A stretch of DNA of 64,000 bases from positions 62,001-126,000 of the forward strand of contig JAMNXO010000003.1 of NCBI GenBank assembly GCA_023653115.1, given 5' to 3'. Made by a program: the position numbers and the translations under genes. Positions 1 to 7,900 of the stretch are shown piece by piece. The notes beneath the pieces were generated by a model. That model had not been told where the DNA came from. It saw only the letters and a program-made list of their open reading frames with translations, and made no database searches. The DNA comes from Erythrobacter sp. (GTDB taxonomy: Bacteria > Pseudomonadota > Alphaproteobacteria > Sphingomonadales > Sphingomonadaceae). The first letter of the stretch is position 1. Every line of letters starts with the position of its first letter.

Positions 1-23
1 TCAGGAATTGGCGGCTGAGCGCT

Positions 24-99
24 TGGCAGGGGTGTGCGGACTCGAACCGCAGGCCCTCGGTTTTGGAGACCGATGCTCTACCAACTGAGCTACACCCCT
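24..99 (-). tRNA. trnW: tRNA-Trp (CCA anticodon)
   Basis: The reverse complement folds as a 76-nt cloverleaf. The 7-bp acceptor stem AGGGGTG/CACCCCT is followed by discriminator G and an encoded CCA. The D arm has AGCTCAGTTGGTAGAGC, the anticodon stem-loop reads TCGGT-CTCCAAA-ACCGA, and the T arm carries GGTTCGAGTCC. The anticodon CCA decodes tryptophan. In alphaproteobacteria this tRNA often precedes secE-nusG; that side lies outside the window, so the linkage is only an expectation. Confidence 0.97.
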
Positions 100-119
100 G
101 CAGCGCGTTGGAGCGGTGC

Positions 120-147
120 CTTTATCGAAGGCGCCGGGGATAGGCAA
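120..147 (-). promoter_or_regulatory. candidate promoter of tRNA-Trp
   Basis: On the minus strand TTGCCT is followed after 16 nt by ATAAAG, about 20 nt upstream of the tRNA-Trp 5' end. Spacing and position suit a sigma-70 promoter, but the -10 match is only moderate. It lies just ahead of the divergent aat start. Confidence 0.35.
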
Positions 148-180
148 TCCCCTCTGCCGCCTGTATTGTGCAGCGCAACC

Positions 181-1005
181 ATGCACGCCCCGCACCACCC
201 TCCGATTCCGGTCGAGACGCTGTTGCTCGCCTATCGCAGCGGGATTTTCCCGATGGCGGACCGGCGCGAGGACAGCGAGGTGTTCTGGGTCGAACCGCGC
301 GAGCGGGCGATTCTGCCGCTGGGTGGCCTGCATATCTCCAAATCCTTGCGCAAGGTGCTGCGCGCGGACCGCTTCACCGTAACGCTCGATCGCGCGTTCG
401 AGCCCGTGATCCGCGCCTGCGCCGAGCCGCGCGAGGATCATCCCGAAACCTGGATTTCCGAACGCATCGTGCAAAGCTACATCGCGCTGCACCGCGCTGG
501 CCACGCGCACTCGGTCGAATGCTGGGAGGAGGTCGCGGGCGGCGAGCGGGTGCTGATCGGCGGGCTCTACGGCGTCTCGTTTGACCGGGTGTTCTGCGGC
601 GAGAGTATGTTCAGCCGCGCGCCCAATGCCAGCAAGGTCGCGCTGGCGTGGCTGGTGGCGTTGCTCAAGCGCGCGGGCTTTGCGCTGCTCGACTGCCAGT
701 TCATGACCGAGCATCTGCGTTCGATGGGTGCGGTGGAGCTGCCGCAGCGCGACTACCGGCGGCTGGTCGATCAAGCCCATGGCCGCCCGCGCACCAGCCT
801 TGGCACGGCATGGCGGGCGTTTAATGATGGCGCGGATTACGCCTCGGGCGTGGCGGCAGGGGCCGGAGCGGGCGCAGGGGCTGGCGCGGCAGAAGGTGTG
901 GCCGAGGGTGCCGGAGCCGGCGAACCGGAGGGTTTGGGCGCAGGATTGGCCGAATCCGCCTCGCCCGGCCAGCGCATCGCGCAATTCTTGACCCAGACAT
1001 CATAG
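181..1005 (+). CDS. aat: leucyl/phenylalanyl-tRNA--protein transferase
   Basis: Transfers Leu or Phe from charged tRNA to proteins with N-terminal Lys or Arg, marking them for the ClpS/ClpAP N-end rule pathway in the cytoplasm. Family motifs are clear: LLAYRSGIFPM near residue 17, GGLYGVSFDRVFCGESMFS in the middle, and LLDCQFMTEHLRSMGA later. The ATG at 181 is chosen because the longer ORF from 34 runs through tRNA-Trp and lacks family sequence. The product is 274 aa, longer than the usual 220-250. The recognisable core ends near AWRAFNDG, and the last ~57 residues are a Gly/Ala/Glu-rich tail encoded opposite the end of the convergent DUF2155 gene. Core identity is sure; whether the tail matters is unknown. 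Confidence 0.95.
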   Translation: MHAPHHPPIPVETLLLAYRSGIFPMADRREDSEVFWVEPRERAILPLGGLHISKSLRKVLRADRFTVTLDRAFEPVIRACAEPREDHPETWISERIVQSYIALHRAGHAHSVECWEEVAGGERVLIGGLYGVSFDRVFCGESMFSRAPNASKVALAWLVALLKRAGFALLDCQFMTEHLRSMGAVELPQRDYRRLVDQAHGRPRTSLGTAWRAFNDGADYASGVAAGAGAGAGAGAAEGVAEGAGAGEPEGLGAGLAESASPGQRIAQFLTQTS

Positions 1006-1448
1006 ACCGGGTGCTCGACCACATTGAGGCTGGGCGATTCGCGGAACAGCCAGCCGGAGAACACGCGGCGGTGCTGATCGGCCCCGCGCTCGCGGATATC
1101 GACCTGCACGAAGGCGCCGGTTTCCTGCGGCAGTTCCCACGGCGCGGTGCGCTCGCAGGCGGACAGACGAATAATCACCGGGCCGATCGCGCGCGCCTCG
1201 CCCGGCTTCAGGGTGATGTCTTGCGAGACATTGTTCCGCTTGTTGAGCAGGCCGATCGTGGCCACCCGCTGCGCCATCGGGGTCGCGCCATTGGCGCTGG
1301 CGGCATCCGGCCCGGGCGCGGTGGCTGCCGTCGCCGCAGGCGCGGGACTATCGAGCGGAACGCCCGCCGTTTCGGGCTCGCCAGCGCTGTCGCAGGCAGC
1401 AAGGCCCGAGGCGCACAGCAGCAGCGCGGCAAGGCGGGAAAGCCGCAT
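837..1448 (-). CDS. DUF2155 domain-containing lipoprotein
   Basis: A 203-aa protein with a lipoprotein signal peptide (lipobox LAAC, Cys about residue 19), an Ala/Pro-rich linker, then a DUF2155 core (VATIGLLNKRNN, ITLKPGEARAIGPVIIRL, VYDVWVKNCAMRWP). The family is conserved in alphaproteobacteria, often beside NDUFA12 as here, and has no established biochemical role; a periplasmic location is inferred. The C-terminal ~40 residues are Pro/Ala/Ser repeats lying in the convergent overlap with aat. The gene is 8 nt downstream of NDUFA12 and probably cotranscribed with it. Domain call sure, function unknown. Confidence 0.9.
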   Translation of the reverse strand: MRLSRLAALLLCASGLAACDSAGEPETAGVPLDSPAPAATAATAPGPDAASANGATPMAQRVATIGLLNKRNNVSQDITLKPGEARAIGPVIIRLSACERTAPWELPQETGAFVQVDIRERGADQHRRVFSGWLFRESPSLNVVEHPVYDVWVKNCAMRWPGEADSANPAPKPSGSPAPAPSATPSAAPAPAPAPAPAATPEA

Positions 1449-1456
1449 CGTGCAGG

Positions 1457-1885
1457 TCAGCCTTCGGGGCTTCCCGGCGTCCAGGCCTCGTAATCGCCCA
1501 CCGCGCGGGCGCGCTTGCCGCCGCGCTCCAACGCGCCTTGCGGGAAATAGGCCTGCGCCGTGCCGGTGGCGTTGGGGGTGTAATCCACTTCCCAGATCTT
1601 GGCCGGAGGCAGATGGCTTTCGGGCACATCATCATAGGTGCCGTGCAGCCAGCCGTGCCATTCGGACGGCACGCGGCTGGCATCATTGGGGCCGTTATAG
1701 ATCACCCAGCGCTTTTCACGCTGCGTATAGGAGCCGGTGTTCGGCCCGCCGGTGCCCTTGGCGCGGTAATACTGGTTGCCCGCACCATCGGTGCCGACAT
1801 GCTCGGCGCCCACACGGCCGGCCCAGAGGTGGGTGCCGATGGTCGCACCGTCCCACCAGGTGAAGATCTTTGCGAGGATTCCCAT
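1457..1885 (-). CDS. NADH:ubiquinone oxidoreductase NDUFA12-family subunit
   Basis: A 142-aa homologue of the mitochondrial complex I accessory subunit NDUFA12 (B17.2), which sits on the peripheral arm. Typical segments are an N-terminal FTWWDGATIGTHLW, then RRW-type VIYNG, EWHGWLHG and a Pro-rich end (YEAWTPGSPEG). Alphaproteobacteria keep this gene away from the nuo operon, often upstream of DUF2155, as here. Two copies of the dispersed repeat lie immediately upstream. The ATG at 1885 gives a full-length product. Confidence 0.93.
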   Translation of the reverse strand: MGILAKIFTWWDGATIGTHLWAGRVGAEHVGTDGAGNQYYRAKGTGGPNTGSYTQREKRWVIYNGPNDASRVPSEWHGWLHGTYDDVPESHLPPAKIWEVDYTPNATGTAQAYFPQGALERGGKRARAVGDYEAWTPGSPEG

Positions 1886-1953
1886 GGGCGCTGCGCCTAG
1901 CGGATTAGAGCCAGCGCGCCAAGGGGTGAGGTTGTGTTTGAGCGCGTGGATTC

Positions 1954-2046
1954 TTGTTTGCGCGTCCGCCTCCGCGGACGCGTCCTCGGTGCGTTTCCGT
2001 CGCTACGCGCCGGAGCACCTGCGGGCGGCCAGTCGGCCTTGCGGCC
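1954..2046 (-). repeat. dispersed structured repeat, copy 1 (GGAG-hairpin element)
   Basis: Read on the minus strand: CCGCAAGGCCGACTGGCCGC, a variable middle, then CGAGGA and a hairpin GCGTCCGC-GGAG-GCGGACGC followed by CAAACAA. It matches copies at 2108, 27120 and 45107 in order and in invariant boxes, while stem bases differ. It faces copy 2 across about 60 nt. No ORF in 1886-2222 looks real; this gap holds only the two repeat copies and the NDUFA12 upstream region. Confidence 0.75.
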
Positions 2047-2107
2047 CATCCTGCGGCGTGCCGGGTCAGATCGCAAGCGTGATTGTAGCGATGCACCGGG
2101 CGCGCCA

Positions 2108-2198
2108 GCGACCGCAAGGGCGAATGCCCGCCCGCAGCGATGCGGCCTTCAGGCCGCGTGAGCGAGGATTTCGCATCGCGGAGGCGATGCGGAACAAA
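2108..2198 (+). repeat. dispersed structured repeat, copy 2
   Basis: Order of parts: GACCGCAAGGGC, hairpin GGGCGAATGCCC, CGCCCGCAGCGAT, hairpin GCGGCC-TTCA-GGCCGC, GAGCGAGGATTT, hairpin CGCATCGC-GGAG-GCGATGCG, then GAACAAA. It is in opposite orientation to copy 1 and ends just before the DUF192 stop codon. The stems pair perfectly although their sequence differs from the other copies. Confidence 0.8.
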
Positions 2199-2222
2199 AA
2201 CGCCGCGGAGGCGGGTGCGCAA

Positions 2223-2735
2223 TCAAGGCAATTCATATGTCACTAGATCACCCGCCACGATCCCCAGCTCCTTGGCCCGGCCTGCGCGCAGTTCGAGCAC
2301 CCCGCTCGCCGGGCCCTTCGAAGTCACCGAATCCAGCGAATAGGGAACCGTGTTGGCCTCGACATTGGCGATCCGCCCGTCCGGGCCGATGAAGATGATG
2401 TCGAGCGAGAGGGGCGTGTTCTTCATCCAGAAGCTGCGCGGTTCGGGCACGGCGGAAGGGAAGATCATCCCCTCGTTATCGCCCAGCTCGGTGCGGAACA
2501 TCAGTCCGCGCGCCTGCGCTTCGGGACTGGCGGCGAGTTCGACCTTGAAGGGCAGCTTCTTTGTGCCGCGCATCACCACCAGATCGATCACTTCGAGCCC
2601 GGAGACCGGATGGCGCGCGCTCGCAGCCGCCTGCGCGGCCGGAGCCTGCGCGCGCGCTGTCGCGCCTTCGCCGGGCGAGCACGCCGCCAGCATTGCAACG
2701 CCTGCCATGCCGGCCACCAGCCAGTTTTTCACCAC
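2223..2735 (-). CDS. DUF192 family lipoprotein
   Basis: A 170-aa protein with a lipoprotein signal (MLAAC, Cys about residue 19), an Ala/Gln-rich linker and a DUF192 fold. Family hallmarks are VELAASPEAQARGLMFR, FPSAVPEPRSFWMKNT, LDIIFIGPDGRI and GVLELRAGRAKELGI. DUF192 proteins are small beta-barrels of unknown function, found in the periplasm or secreted. The start overlaps the recX stop by 7 nt, so the two are translationally close. Confidence 0.9.
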   Translation of the reverse strand: MVKNWLVAGMAGVAMLAACSPGEGATARAQAPAAQAAASARHPVSGLEVIDLVVMRGTKKLPFKVELAASPEAQARGLMFRTELGDNEGMIFPSAVPEPRSFWMKNTPLSLDIIFIGPDGRIANVEANTVPYSLDSVTSKGPASGVLELRAGRAKELGIVAGDLVTYELP

Positions 2736-3394
2736 GATCCGTCCGTTCCTTCTTCATCTGCGGCCTCGTCCAGCCATTCCTCGATGGCCGCTTCGTTGGG
2801 GGCGGCGAGGATGAAGCGGACGTGTTCGTAATCGTGGCCTGCGCGCAGCATTGCTGCAACGGCTTTTTCGTGGGCCTTGCGCCGCGCCAGAGGATCGGCG
2901 CTGTCCTCGCGCCCGTTGCCGAACAGGCCAAGCCGCCGTTTCTGCGCCAGCAGCACAGCGGCGCGGCGGCGCGACCGTTCGCCGGGCGCGGTATCGGCGC
3001 GGATGCCCTCGTTCACGCCGGCTGCCCACAGCGCCTGCTCGACCCGCCGCGCGCCGTAGCCGCGCGCACCCAGATCGCGCGCCCGCATCCGGGCGTAGGT
3101 GGCATCATCAACATAGCCCAGTTCCACCAGCCGGGCGACCAGCGCGGGAATGTCGATAGCTTCTGTGCGGCCATCCGCATCCTCGGCCACCCCGCGCTCG
3201 CGCATCTTGCGCGCCAGATAGGCTTCGAGCCGCGCGCCGGTGCTGGCAAATCGGGCCGCATAGGACAGCGCCAGATCGCGCAAGGCAGCCTCGCTCAGCG
3301 GCGGTTTCACCCGCTTTTCGCCCCGCTTGTAACGGGGTTCCTTGCGGCCGCTTTCACTACCGGAGGATGACGAATTCGCTGGACCTGAAACCAT
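2729..3394 (-). CDS. recX: RecX family regulatory protein
   Basis: RecX proteins bind RecA filaments and modulate recombination and the SOS response. This 221-aa product has the usual three-helix repeat arrangement: LRDLALSYAARFASTGARLEAYLARKMRERG, LVELGYVDDATYARMRARDLGARGYGARRVEQAL and a C-terminal repeat (AVAAMLRAGHDYEHVRFIL). The ~30-residue basic N-terminal extension (Ser/Lys/Arg-rich) is common in alphaproteobacterial members. recA is not in the window. It is the first gene of a recX-DUF192 pair, divergent from the acyl-AMP ligase. Confidence 0.88.
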   Translation of the reverse strand: MVSGPANSSSSGSESGRKEPRYKRGEKRVKPPLSEAALRDLALSYAARFASTGARLEAYLARKMRERGVAEDADGRTEAIDIPALVARLVELGYVDDATYARMRARDLGARGYGARRVEQALWAAGVNEGIRADTAPGERSRRRAAVLLAQKRRLGLFGNGREDSADPLARRKAHEKAVAAMLRAGHDYEHVRFILAAPNEAAIEEWLDEAADEEGTDGSW

Positions 3395-3535
3395 TTCGCC
3401 TTATTCGTGCCACTTTCCTTATCAATGCGGAAAGCTGGACTGAGCCGGATTATGCCCGGTGCAACGGGGTTTTGCCAGTGCGCGCCAGATGACGTTCGTC
3501 AAGCGCGCCGCAACTTACGGGTATCGCTAGATAAT

Positions 3536-5269
3536 ATGACCGACGCCGTTTTGACGCCGACGCCGAATGATTGCAACCTGCCACGAGTCCGTGCGCAGTT
3601 TGCCACATTCAACGACGCGATCGACTACGCTGCGCAGAGCCGCAAGGGGCTTAATTTTCACGATATGCGCGGCGAGCTCGCGCGGGTGTATCCCTACTCG
3701 GAAATGCGTGAAGACGCGCTGGTGATGGCCCGCCGGCTGATCGCGGCCGGGATCGGCAAGGAAGACCGGGTTGCGTTGATCGCGGAAACCGGCGCCGATT
3801 TCGCCGCCTTGTTCTGTGCCTGCGTCTATGTCGGCGCCTGGCCGGTGCCGCTGCCGCTGCCGACCACCTTTGGCGGCAAGGACAATTTCATCGACCAGCT
3901 GGCGATCCAGCTGATGAGCTCGGACCCCAAGATCCTGCTCTATCCCGAAGAAATCACCGAGATGGCCGCAGCCGCAGCGGCGCGGCAGGGCTGCGATGCG
4001 GAAAGCTGGCAGGATTTCAGCCAGCGCCCCGCCCCCGATTGCGCGCTGCCCGAGGCCTCGCCCGACGATATCTGCTATCTGCAATATTCCTCCGGCTCGA
4101 CCCGCTTCCCCACCGGGGTGGCGGTGACGCACCGCGCGCTGCTGCATAACCTTTACGGCCATTCGACCACCATGAACCTCGGCGAGAATGATCGCTGTGT
4201 CAGCTGGCTGCCGTGGTATCACGATATGGGGCTGGTCGGCTGCCTGCTCTCGCTGATCGCCAATCAGGTTTCGGGCGATTATCTCAAGCCCGATGCCTTT
4301 GCGCGCCGCCCGCTGGCGTGGCTCGACATGATCAGCCGCAATCCGGGCAACACGCTCTCCTATTCGCCGACCTTCGGCTATGACATCTGCGCGCGCCGCA
4401 TTTCGAGCCAGAGCAATGTCGCCGAGCGGTTCGATCTGTCGCGCTGGCGCATCGCTGGCAATGGCGCGGACATGATCCGCCCCGACGTGATGCAGAACTT
4501 CGTCAACGCCTTTGCCGAAGCGGGCTTCAAGGCTTCCAGCTTCACCCCGTCCTATGGCCTCGCTGAAGCGGTGCTGGCGGTTACGGTGATGCCGCCGGGC
4601 GAAGGTATCCGGGTGGAACTGGTCGAGGAAGAGCGCCTGTCGGGCGCGCCGCGTGATCTGTCGCGCCCCGCCCGCTACCGCGCGATCGTCAATTGCGGCA
4701 AGGCGCTGCCCGATATGGAGGTTGCGATCCTCGGCGAGGACGGCAAGCCCCGCGCCGATCACAAGATCGGCAAGGTTTGGTGCCGCGGGCCGAGCGTGAT
4801 GCACTCCTACTTCCGCAACCCGGAAGCGACCGCCGACTGTCTCGTGGACGGCTGGCTCGACACCGGCGACATGGGCTACACCGCCAAGGGCTATCTGTTC
4901 ATCGTCGGCCGGGCGAAGGACATGATCATCATCAACGGCAAGAACCACTGGCCGCAGGATATCGAATGGGCGGTGGAACAGCTGCCCGGCTTCAACCACG
5001 GCGATATCGCCGCCTTCGCGATCGAGATGGAGAACGGCGAGGAAGCGCCCGCGGTGCTGGTCCATTGCAAGGTCTCCGACCCTGACGAGCGGGTGAAGCT
5101 GCGCGACCAGATTGCCGACAAGGTGCGCTCGGTCACCGGCATGAGCTGCATCGTCGAACTCGTCCCCCCGCGCACCCTGCCGCGCACAAGCTCGGGCAAA
5201 CTGAGCCGCGCCAAGGCGAAGAAGCTGTATCTGGCGGGCGAGATCGTGCCGATCCAGTTGGCGGCTTAG
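3536..5269 (+). CDS. fatty acyl-AMP ligase (FAAL / AMP-dependent synthetase)
   Basis: Activates a fatty acid with ATP to acyl-adenylate, normally for loading onto an acyl carrier protein. The A3-type loop YLQYSSGSTRFPTG, core WLPWYHDMGL, GLAEAVLAV, LDTGDMGY and C-terminal GRAKDMIIINGKNHWPQDIE are FAAL-like; SGKLSRAKAKK holds the catalytic Lys region. The track starts at 3407, but residues 1-43 are atypical; the ATG at 3536 gives 577 aa, the normal FAAL size. No polyketide synthase or carrier protein gene is adjacent, so the acceptor is unknown. Sphingomonads use acyl-ACP ligases for sphingolipid synthesis, one possible role. Confidence 0.9.
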   Translation: MTDAVLTPTPNDCNLPRVRAQFATFNDAIDYAAQSRKGLNFHDMRGELARVYPYSEMREDALVMARRLIAAGIGKEDRVALIAETGADFAALFCACVYVGAWPVPLPLPTTFGGKDNFIDQLAIQLMSSDPKILLYPEEITEMAAAAAARQGCDAESWQDFSQRPAPDCALPEASPDDICYLQYSSGSTRFPTGVAVTHRALLHNLYGHSTTMNLGENDRCVSWLPWYHDMGLVGCLLSLIANQVSGDYLKPDAFARRPLAWLDMISRNPGNTLSYSPTFGYDICARRISSQSNVAERFDLSRWRIAGNGADMIRPDVMQNFVNAFAEAGFKASSFTPSYGLAEAVLAVTVMPPGEGIRVELVEEERLSGAPRDLSRPARYRAIVNCGKALPDMEVAILGEDGKPRADHKIGKVWCRGPSVMHSYFRNPEATADCLVDGWLDTGDMGYTAKGYLFIVGRAKDMIIINGKNHWPQDIEWAVEQLPGFNHGDIAAFAIEMENGEEAPAVLVHCKVSDPDERVKLRDQIADKVRSVTGMSCIVELVPPRTLPRTSSGKLSRAKAKKLYLAGEIVPIQLAA

Positions 5270-5419
5270 GCCCGCGCAGTCGCGGCGCACGTCCTGACCA
5301 CCATTAGCCCACGTGCGTCCGCTTCAGGGTAGCCAGCCCGGATCGCTGATGGCGGGAATTGGGTGGAGAGCCGAATGGCGGCTTTCACAGGGCGAGCGTC
5401 GGAGAACGTCTCTTTGGCC

Positions 5420-5998
5420 TTATTGTGCCGCCACCGGTCGCTTGAAGTAATGAAATGGCGGCCAGCTCGACACATAGGTCCAACCAGCATTTCTCATTTC
5501 TGCCCGCATCTCGTCGGCTATCCAAACTCCTCCGATCCGCCGCTTGTATTCCCACTGCTGGTCGGTCTTGCGAAAGATGAGTTTGAGCAAACCGGCATCA
5601 ATCAACTCATGACCGCTCTCGCCTTCTTGCCCGAGAATGCGCATCTCGTTGAAGGCGTGCGCTCCGAGCCTAACCACCTTTTCGCCTTCAGCTTGAGTAG
5701 TGTCACCGTCGTCCATTTCGAGCTTGAAGCGCTGCTGTGCCGCTTGTTTCGATATACCAAGCGCATCTCCGATGTCTGCCCAGCTTAGCCCTGATCGCCG
5801 GGCGGCATCGACCCAGCGCTGTAAATCAAGCCGTCCTTCATCGGCCACCAAGTGCGCTGCCGTGATAGCGTCTCTGAATTCGTCGGCGTTCTCCCCTGTG
5901 AAGGGCGGTTGGCGGTTGTTTGCCCACTCAACCATTACCGCTGCCGTGCTTTTTCTGATGGCTTGTTGCTCTGCGAGATTCACGCCGACCTCCGTCAA
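5420..5998 (-). CDS. unrecognised helix-turn-helix protein
   Basis: Not assigned to a named family. The 192-aa frame carries a probable HTH around residues 69-90 (LSWADIGDALGISKQAAQQR), so DNA binding is likely. The C-terminal half (WEYKRRIGGVWIADEMRAEM, WPPFHYFKRP) has no recognised domain. Start is ambiguous: TTG at 5998 with AGGA upstream, or GTG at 5983 preceded by GGAGGT. Three 19-bp palindromes lie across and upstream of the start, suggesting autoregulation. GC looks somewhat lower than in neighbouring genes, consistent with an accessory origin, though this was judged by eye. Confidence 0.7.
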   Translation of the reverse strand: MTEVGVNLAEQQAIRKSTAAVMVEWANNRQPPFTGENADEFRDAITAAHLVADEGRLDLQRWVDAARRSGLSWADIGDALGISKQAAQQRFKLEMDDGDTTQAEGEKVVRLGAHAFNEMRILGQEGESGHELIDAGLLKLIFRKTDQQWEYKRRIGGVWIADEMRAEMRNAGWTYVSSWPPFHYFKRPVAAQ

Positions 5999-6058
5999 TG
6001 AGTTCCTGACGACTCGTCAATATGAAATTGACGATAATCCGTCAATAGGTTGTTGACG
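5993..6058. promoter_or_regulatory. three tandem palindromic operator-like sites
   Basis: Units at 5993-6011, 6015-6033 and 6040-6058 share the form CGTCAAT-N5-ATTGACG. The middle unit is perfect (7-bp arms), the third has one mismatch and the first two. Spacing is 22 and 25 nt, roughly helical repeats. They cover the TTG start and upstream region of the HTH gene. Operator function is inferred from symmetry and position. Confidence 0.65.
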
Positions 6059-6161
6059 AAAGTGCCAGGAGCAAATGCAGGTGCGCTGCGATGGAGCGTC
6101 GGAAACGGGGTCGCTAGCCGAATCGCACCCTTTGGCTGTCGCGACCCCAAAGCAGAAGCGG

Positions 6162-7679
6162 CTATTCACCCTGCTCCGCCCAGCCGGCGCGCAGCGGGCC
6201 GGAGCCGGGGCGGACGCTGACGCGGACTCCCTCTTCGCGCAGCAGCACCGCGGCGGCTTCGGCTTCGTCGGCGGGGCCGCTCAGCACCACGCCGCGATCC
6301 AGCCGCGCGGCGGCCCAGCCGATGACCGCCACTGTCTGCGTTCCGGCTGCATCGGGCGCGCCATCGGCGAAGGGGATGGCGGCGGGCAAGGCAGCAGCTG
6401 GCGGGATCAGTTCGATGGTCCAGTCCGGCTCGCTCGCCGCGATCCGCGCTTCGAGCGCGCGGTAGGTTGCCATGCTCGCGCCCTCCAGCCGCTTGGCCCG
6501 CACCAGCGCGCGGCGGCGGGCGAGGTCGATCAGCACCTCGTCCTCGGCCACACCTGCCGCCAGCGCCAGCCGCAGCGCCAGCGCCTCGGCGCGGCGTGAT
6601 GTGCCCTGCTCCTCGCGCGCCGAGGCCGCGGAGAGCTGGGCGCGTTCGGCTGCGGTGGCGCTGGTGCCGACCTCGTATTGCACCAGATCGAGCGCCACCG
6701 GCTCGCCCAGCCGCTCGGCCAGCGCGCGTTCGGCCGCGGTCGTGGCATCGGGTTGCAGCCCCGGGGTGAACACCACCGCGCTCACCGCCACCGGCACGGC
6801 GGCAAAATCGATTGTCAGCTCGTCAATCTGCGAGCCATTGTCGAACACGTCGCGCAGCTCGCTGCGCACGATCCGCTGGGCATTGGTCTCCCACGCGATC
6901 CGCTGCAGCGAAAAGCCGAGCGGAATGGCGAGCGCGACAAACACCAGCGCGACAAAGACATTCTGCGCGGTCGATTGCCCCTTAGTCAGATTGGCGCGGA
7001 AACCGTAAAGCTTCGCCATCGCAAAGGCGGTGAGCGCAATGGTGATGAAGTTGGTGACGAACAGCAGCAGCGCGCCCGAAAACACCGTCCAGTTCCAGGT
7101 GGCGAGGCAAAAGCCGACCACAGCCAGCGGCGGCATCAGCGCGGTGGCGATGGCGACCCCGACAATCGTGCCCTCGCGCCCGCGGATCACCGCATAGGCG
7201 CCGGCCAGCGCGGAAAACAGCGCCACGAACAGATCGAACAGATTGGGCCGGGTGCGCGCCGCGATCTCGGAGGTGATGGTCTGGATCGGCGAGAGGAACA
7301 CGAGGACCGCGCACAGCAGCACCGCCATCACACTGCCCAGCAGCAGCGTGCGGCCCGATTGCTTGAGCCACGCCCAGTCGCCGATCGCCAGCGCGAAGCC
7401 CAACCCCATGATCGGGCCCATCAGCGGCGACAGCAGCATCGCCCCGATCACCACCGCCGGCGAGGACAGCAGCAGACCGAGGATCGCGATTGCCGCTGCC
7501 ATTGCGGTCATGAACAAAAAGCGTTCGGACATGGCGCTATCCTCGCGCCGCGCCTCGATCACCTCGGCCTGATCGACCTGCCCGATGACGTGGACCCTCC
7601 ACCATTCGCGCAGATCGGCCAGCACGCCGCCGAGCGAGGCGGTGCCAGAGGGGGCCGGGGCGTTCGGGGTTTCGTTCAT
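6162..7679 (-). CDS. DUF389 (TIGR00341-type) membrane protein
   Basis: A 505-aa inner-membrane protein. After ~55 soluble residues come several hydrophobic segments (FLFMTAMAAAIAILGLLL, VVIGAMLLSPLMGPIMGLGF, LLLGSVMAVLLCAVLVFL, TIVGVAIATALMPPLAVVGF, VFSGALLLFVTNFITIAL), typical of DUF389. It then has a long soluble C-terminal half of ~230 residues rich in Ala and Arg, more extended than minimal members. The motif SPLMGPIMGLG and the intramembrane ALMPPLA are family signatures. Function is unknown. Start is ATG 7679; the longer track frame adds non-family sequence. It diverges from telA. Confidence 0.88.
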   Translation of the reverse strand: MNETPNAPAPSGTASLGGVLADLREWWRVHVIGQVDQAEVIEARREDSAMSERFLFMTAMAAAIAILGLLLSSPAVVIGAMLLSPLMGPIMGLGFALAIGDWAWLKQSGRTLLLGSVMAVLLCAVLVFLSPIQTITSEIAARTRPNLFDLFVALFSALAGAYAVIRGREGTIVGVAIATALMPPLAVVGFCLATWNWTVFSGALLLFVTNFITIALTAFAMAKLYGFRANLTKGQSTAQNVFVALVFVALAIPLGFSLQRIAWETNAQRIVRSELRDVFDNGSQIDELTIDFAAVPVAVSAVVFTPGLQPDATTAAERALAERLGEPVALDLVQYEVGTSATAAERAQLSAASAREEQGTSRRAEALALRLALAAGVAEDEVLIDLARRRALVRAKRLEGASMATYRALEARIAASEPDWTIELIPPAAALPAAIPFADGAPDAAGTQTVAVIGWAAARLDRGVVLSGPADEAEAAAVLLREEGVRVSVRPGSGPLRAGWAEQGE

Positions 7680-7814
7680 CGTGCAGCCTTCCGGAAAAAT
7701 CACAGGGTCGTTCCGATGGATAGCCTTGCGCGCGCAGGCTTGCCAAGCGATCCTCGCCCCGATGCGCGACACAATGGACGCGCAGGGGCATTCCGGCGTA
7801 GTCTGCACGGAAAC

Positions 7815-7843
7815 TTGAACAACGTGTTTTAGATCACTAATAC
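7815..7843 (+). promoter_or_regulatory. sigma-70-like promoter of the telA operon
   Basis: TTGAAC and TAATAC are separated by exactly 17 nt, with the -10 about 57 nt upstream of the telA ATG. This is the best consensus-type promoter in the 220-nt divergent gap between DUF389 and telA; nothing else coding is visible in the gap. Confidence 0.6.
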
Positions 7844-7900
7844 AGTCGGGATGGCCCTGATGCTGCGGCGCGGGGGACTTGAGGGAGCACGAGAGCTGGC

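Noticed and set aside
5266-5490. 74-aa minus-strand ORF in the gap after the acyl-AMP ligase
   Set aside because: No domain, no ribosome site, overlaps the HTH gene; the 5270-5419 gap seems to hold only repeat-like remnants.
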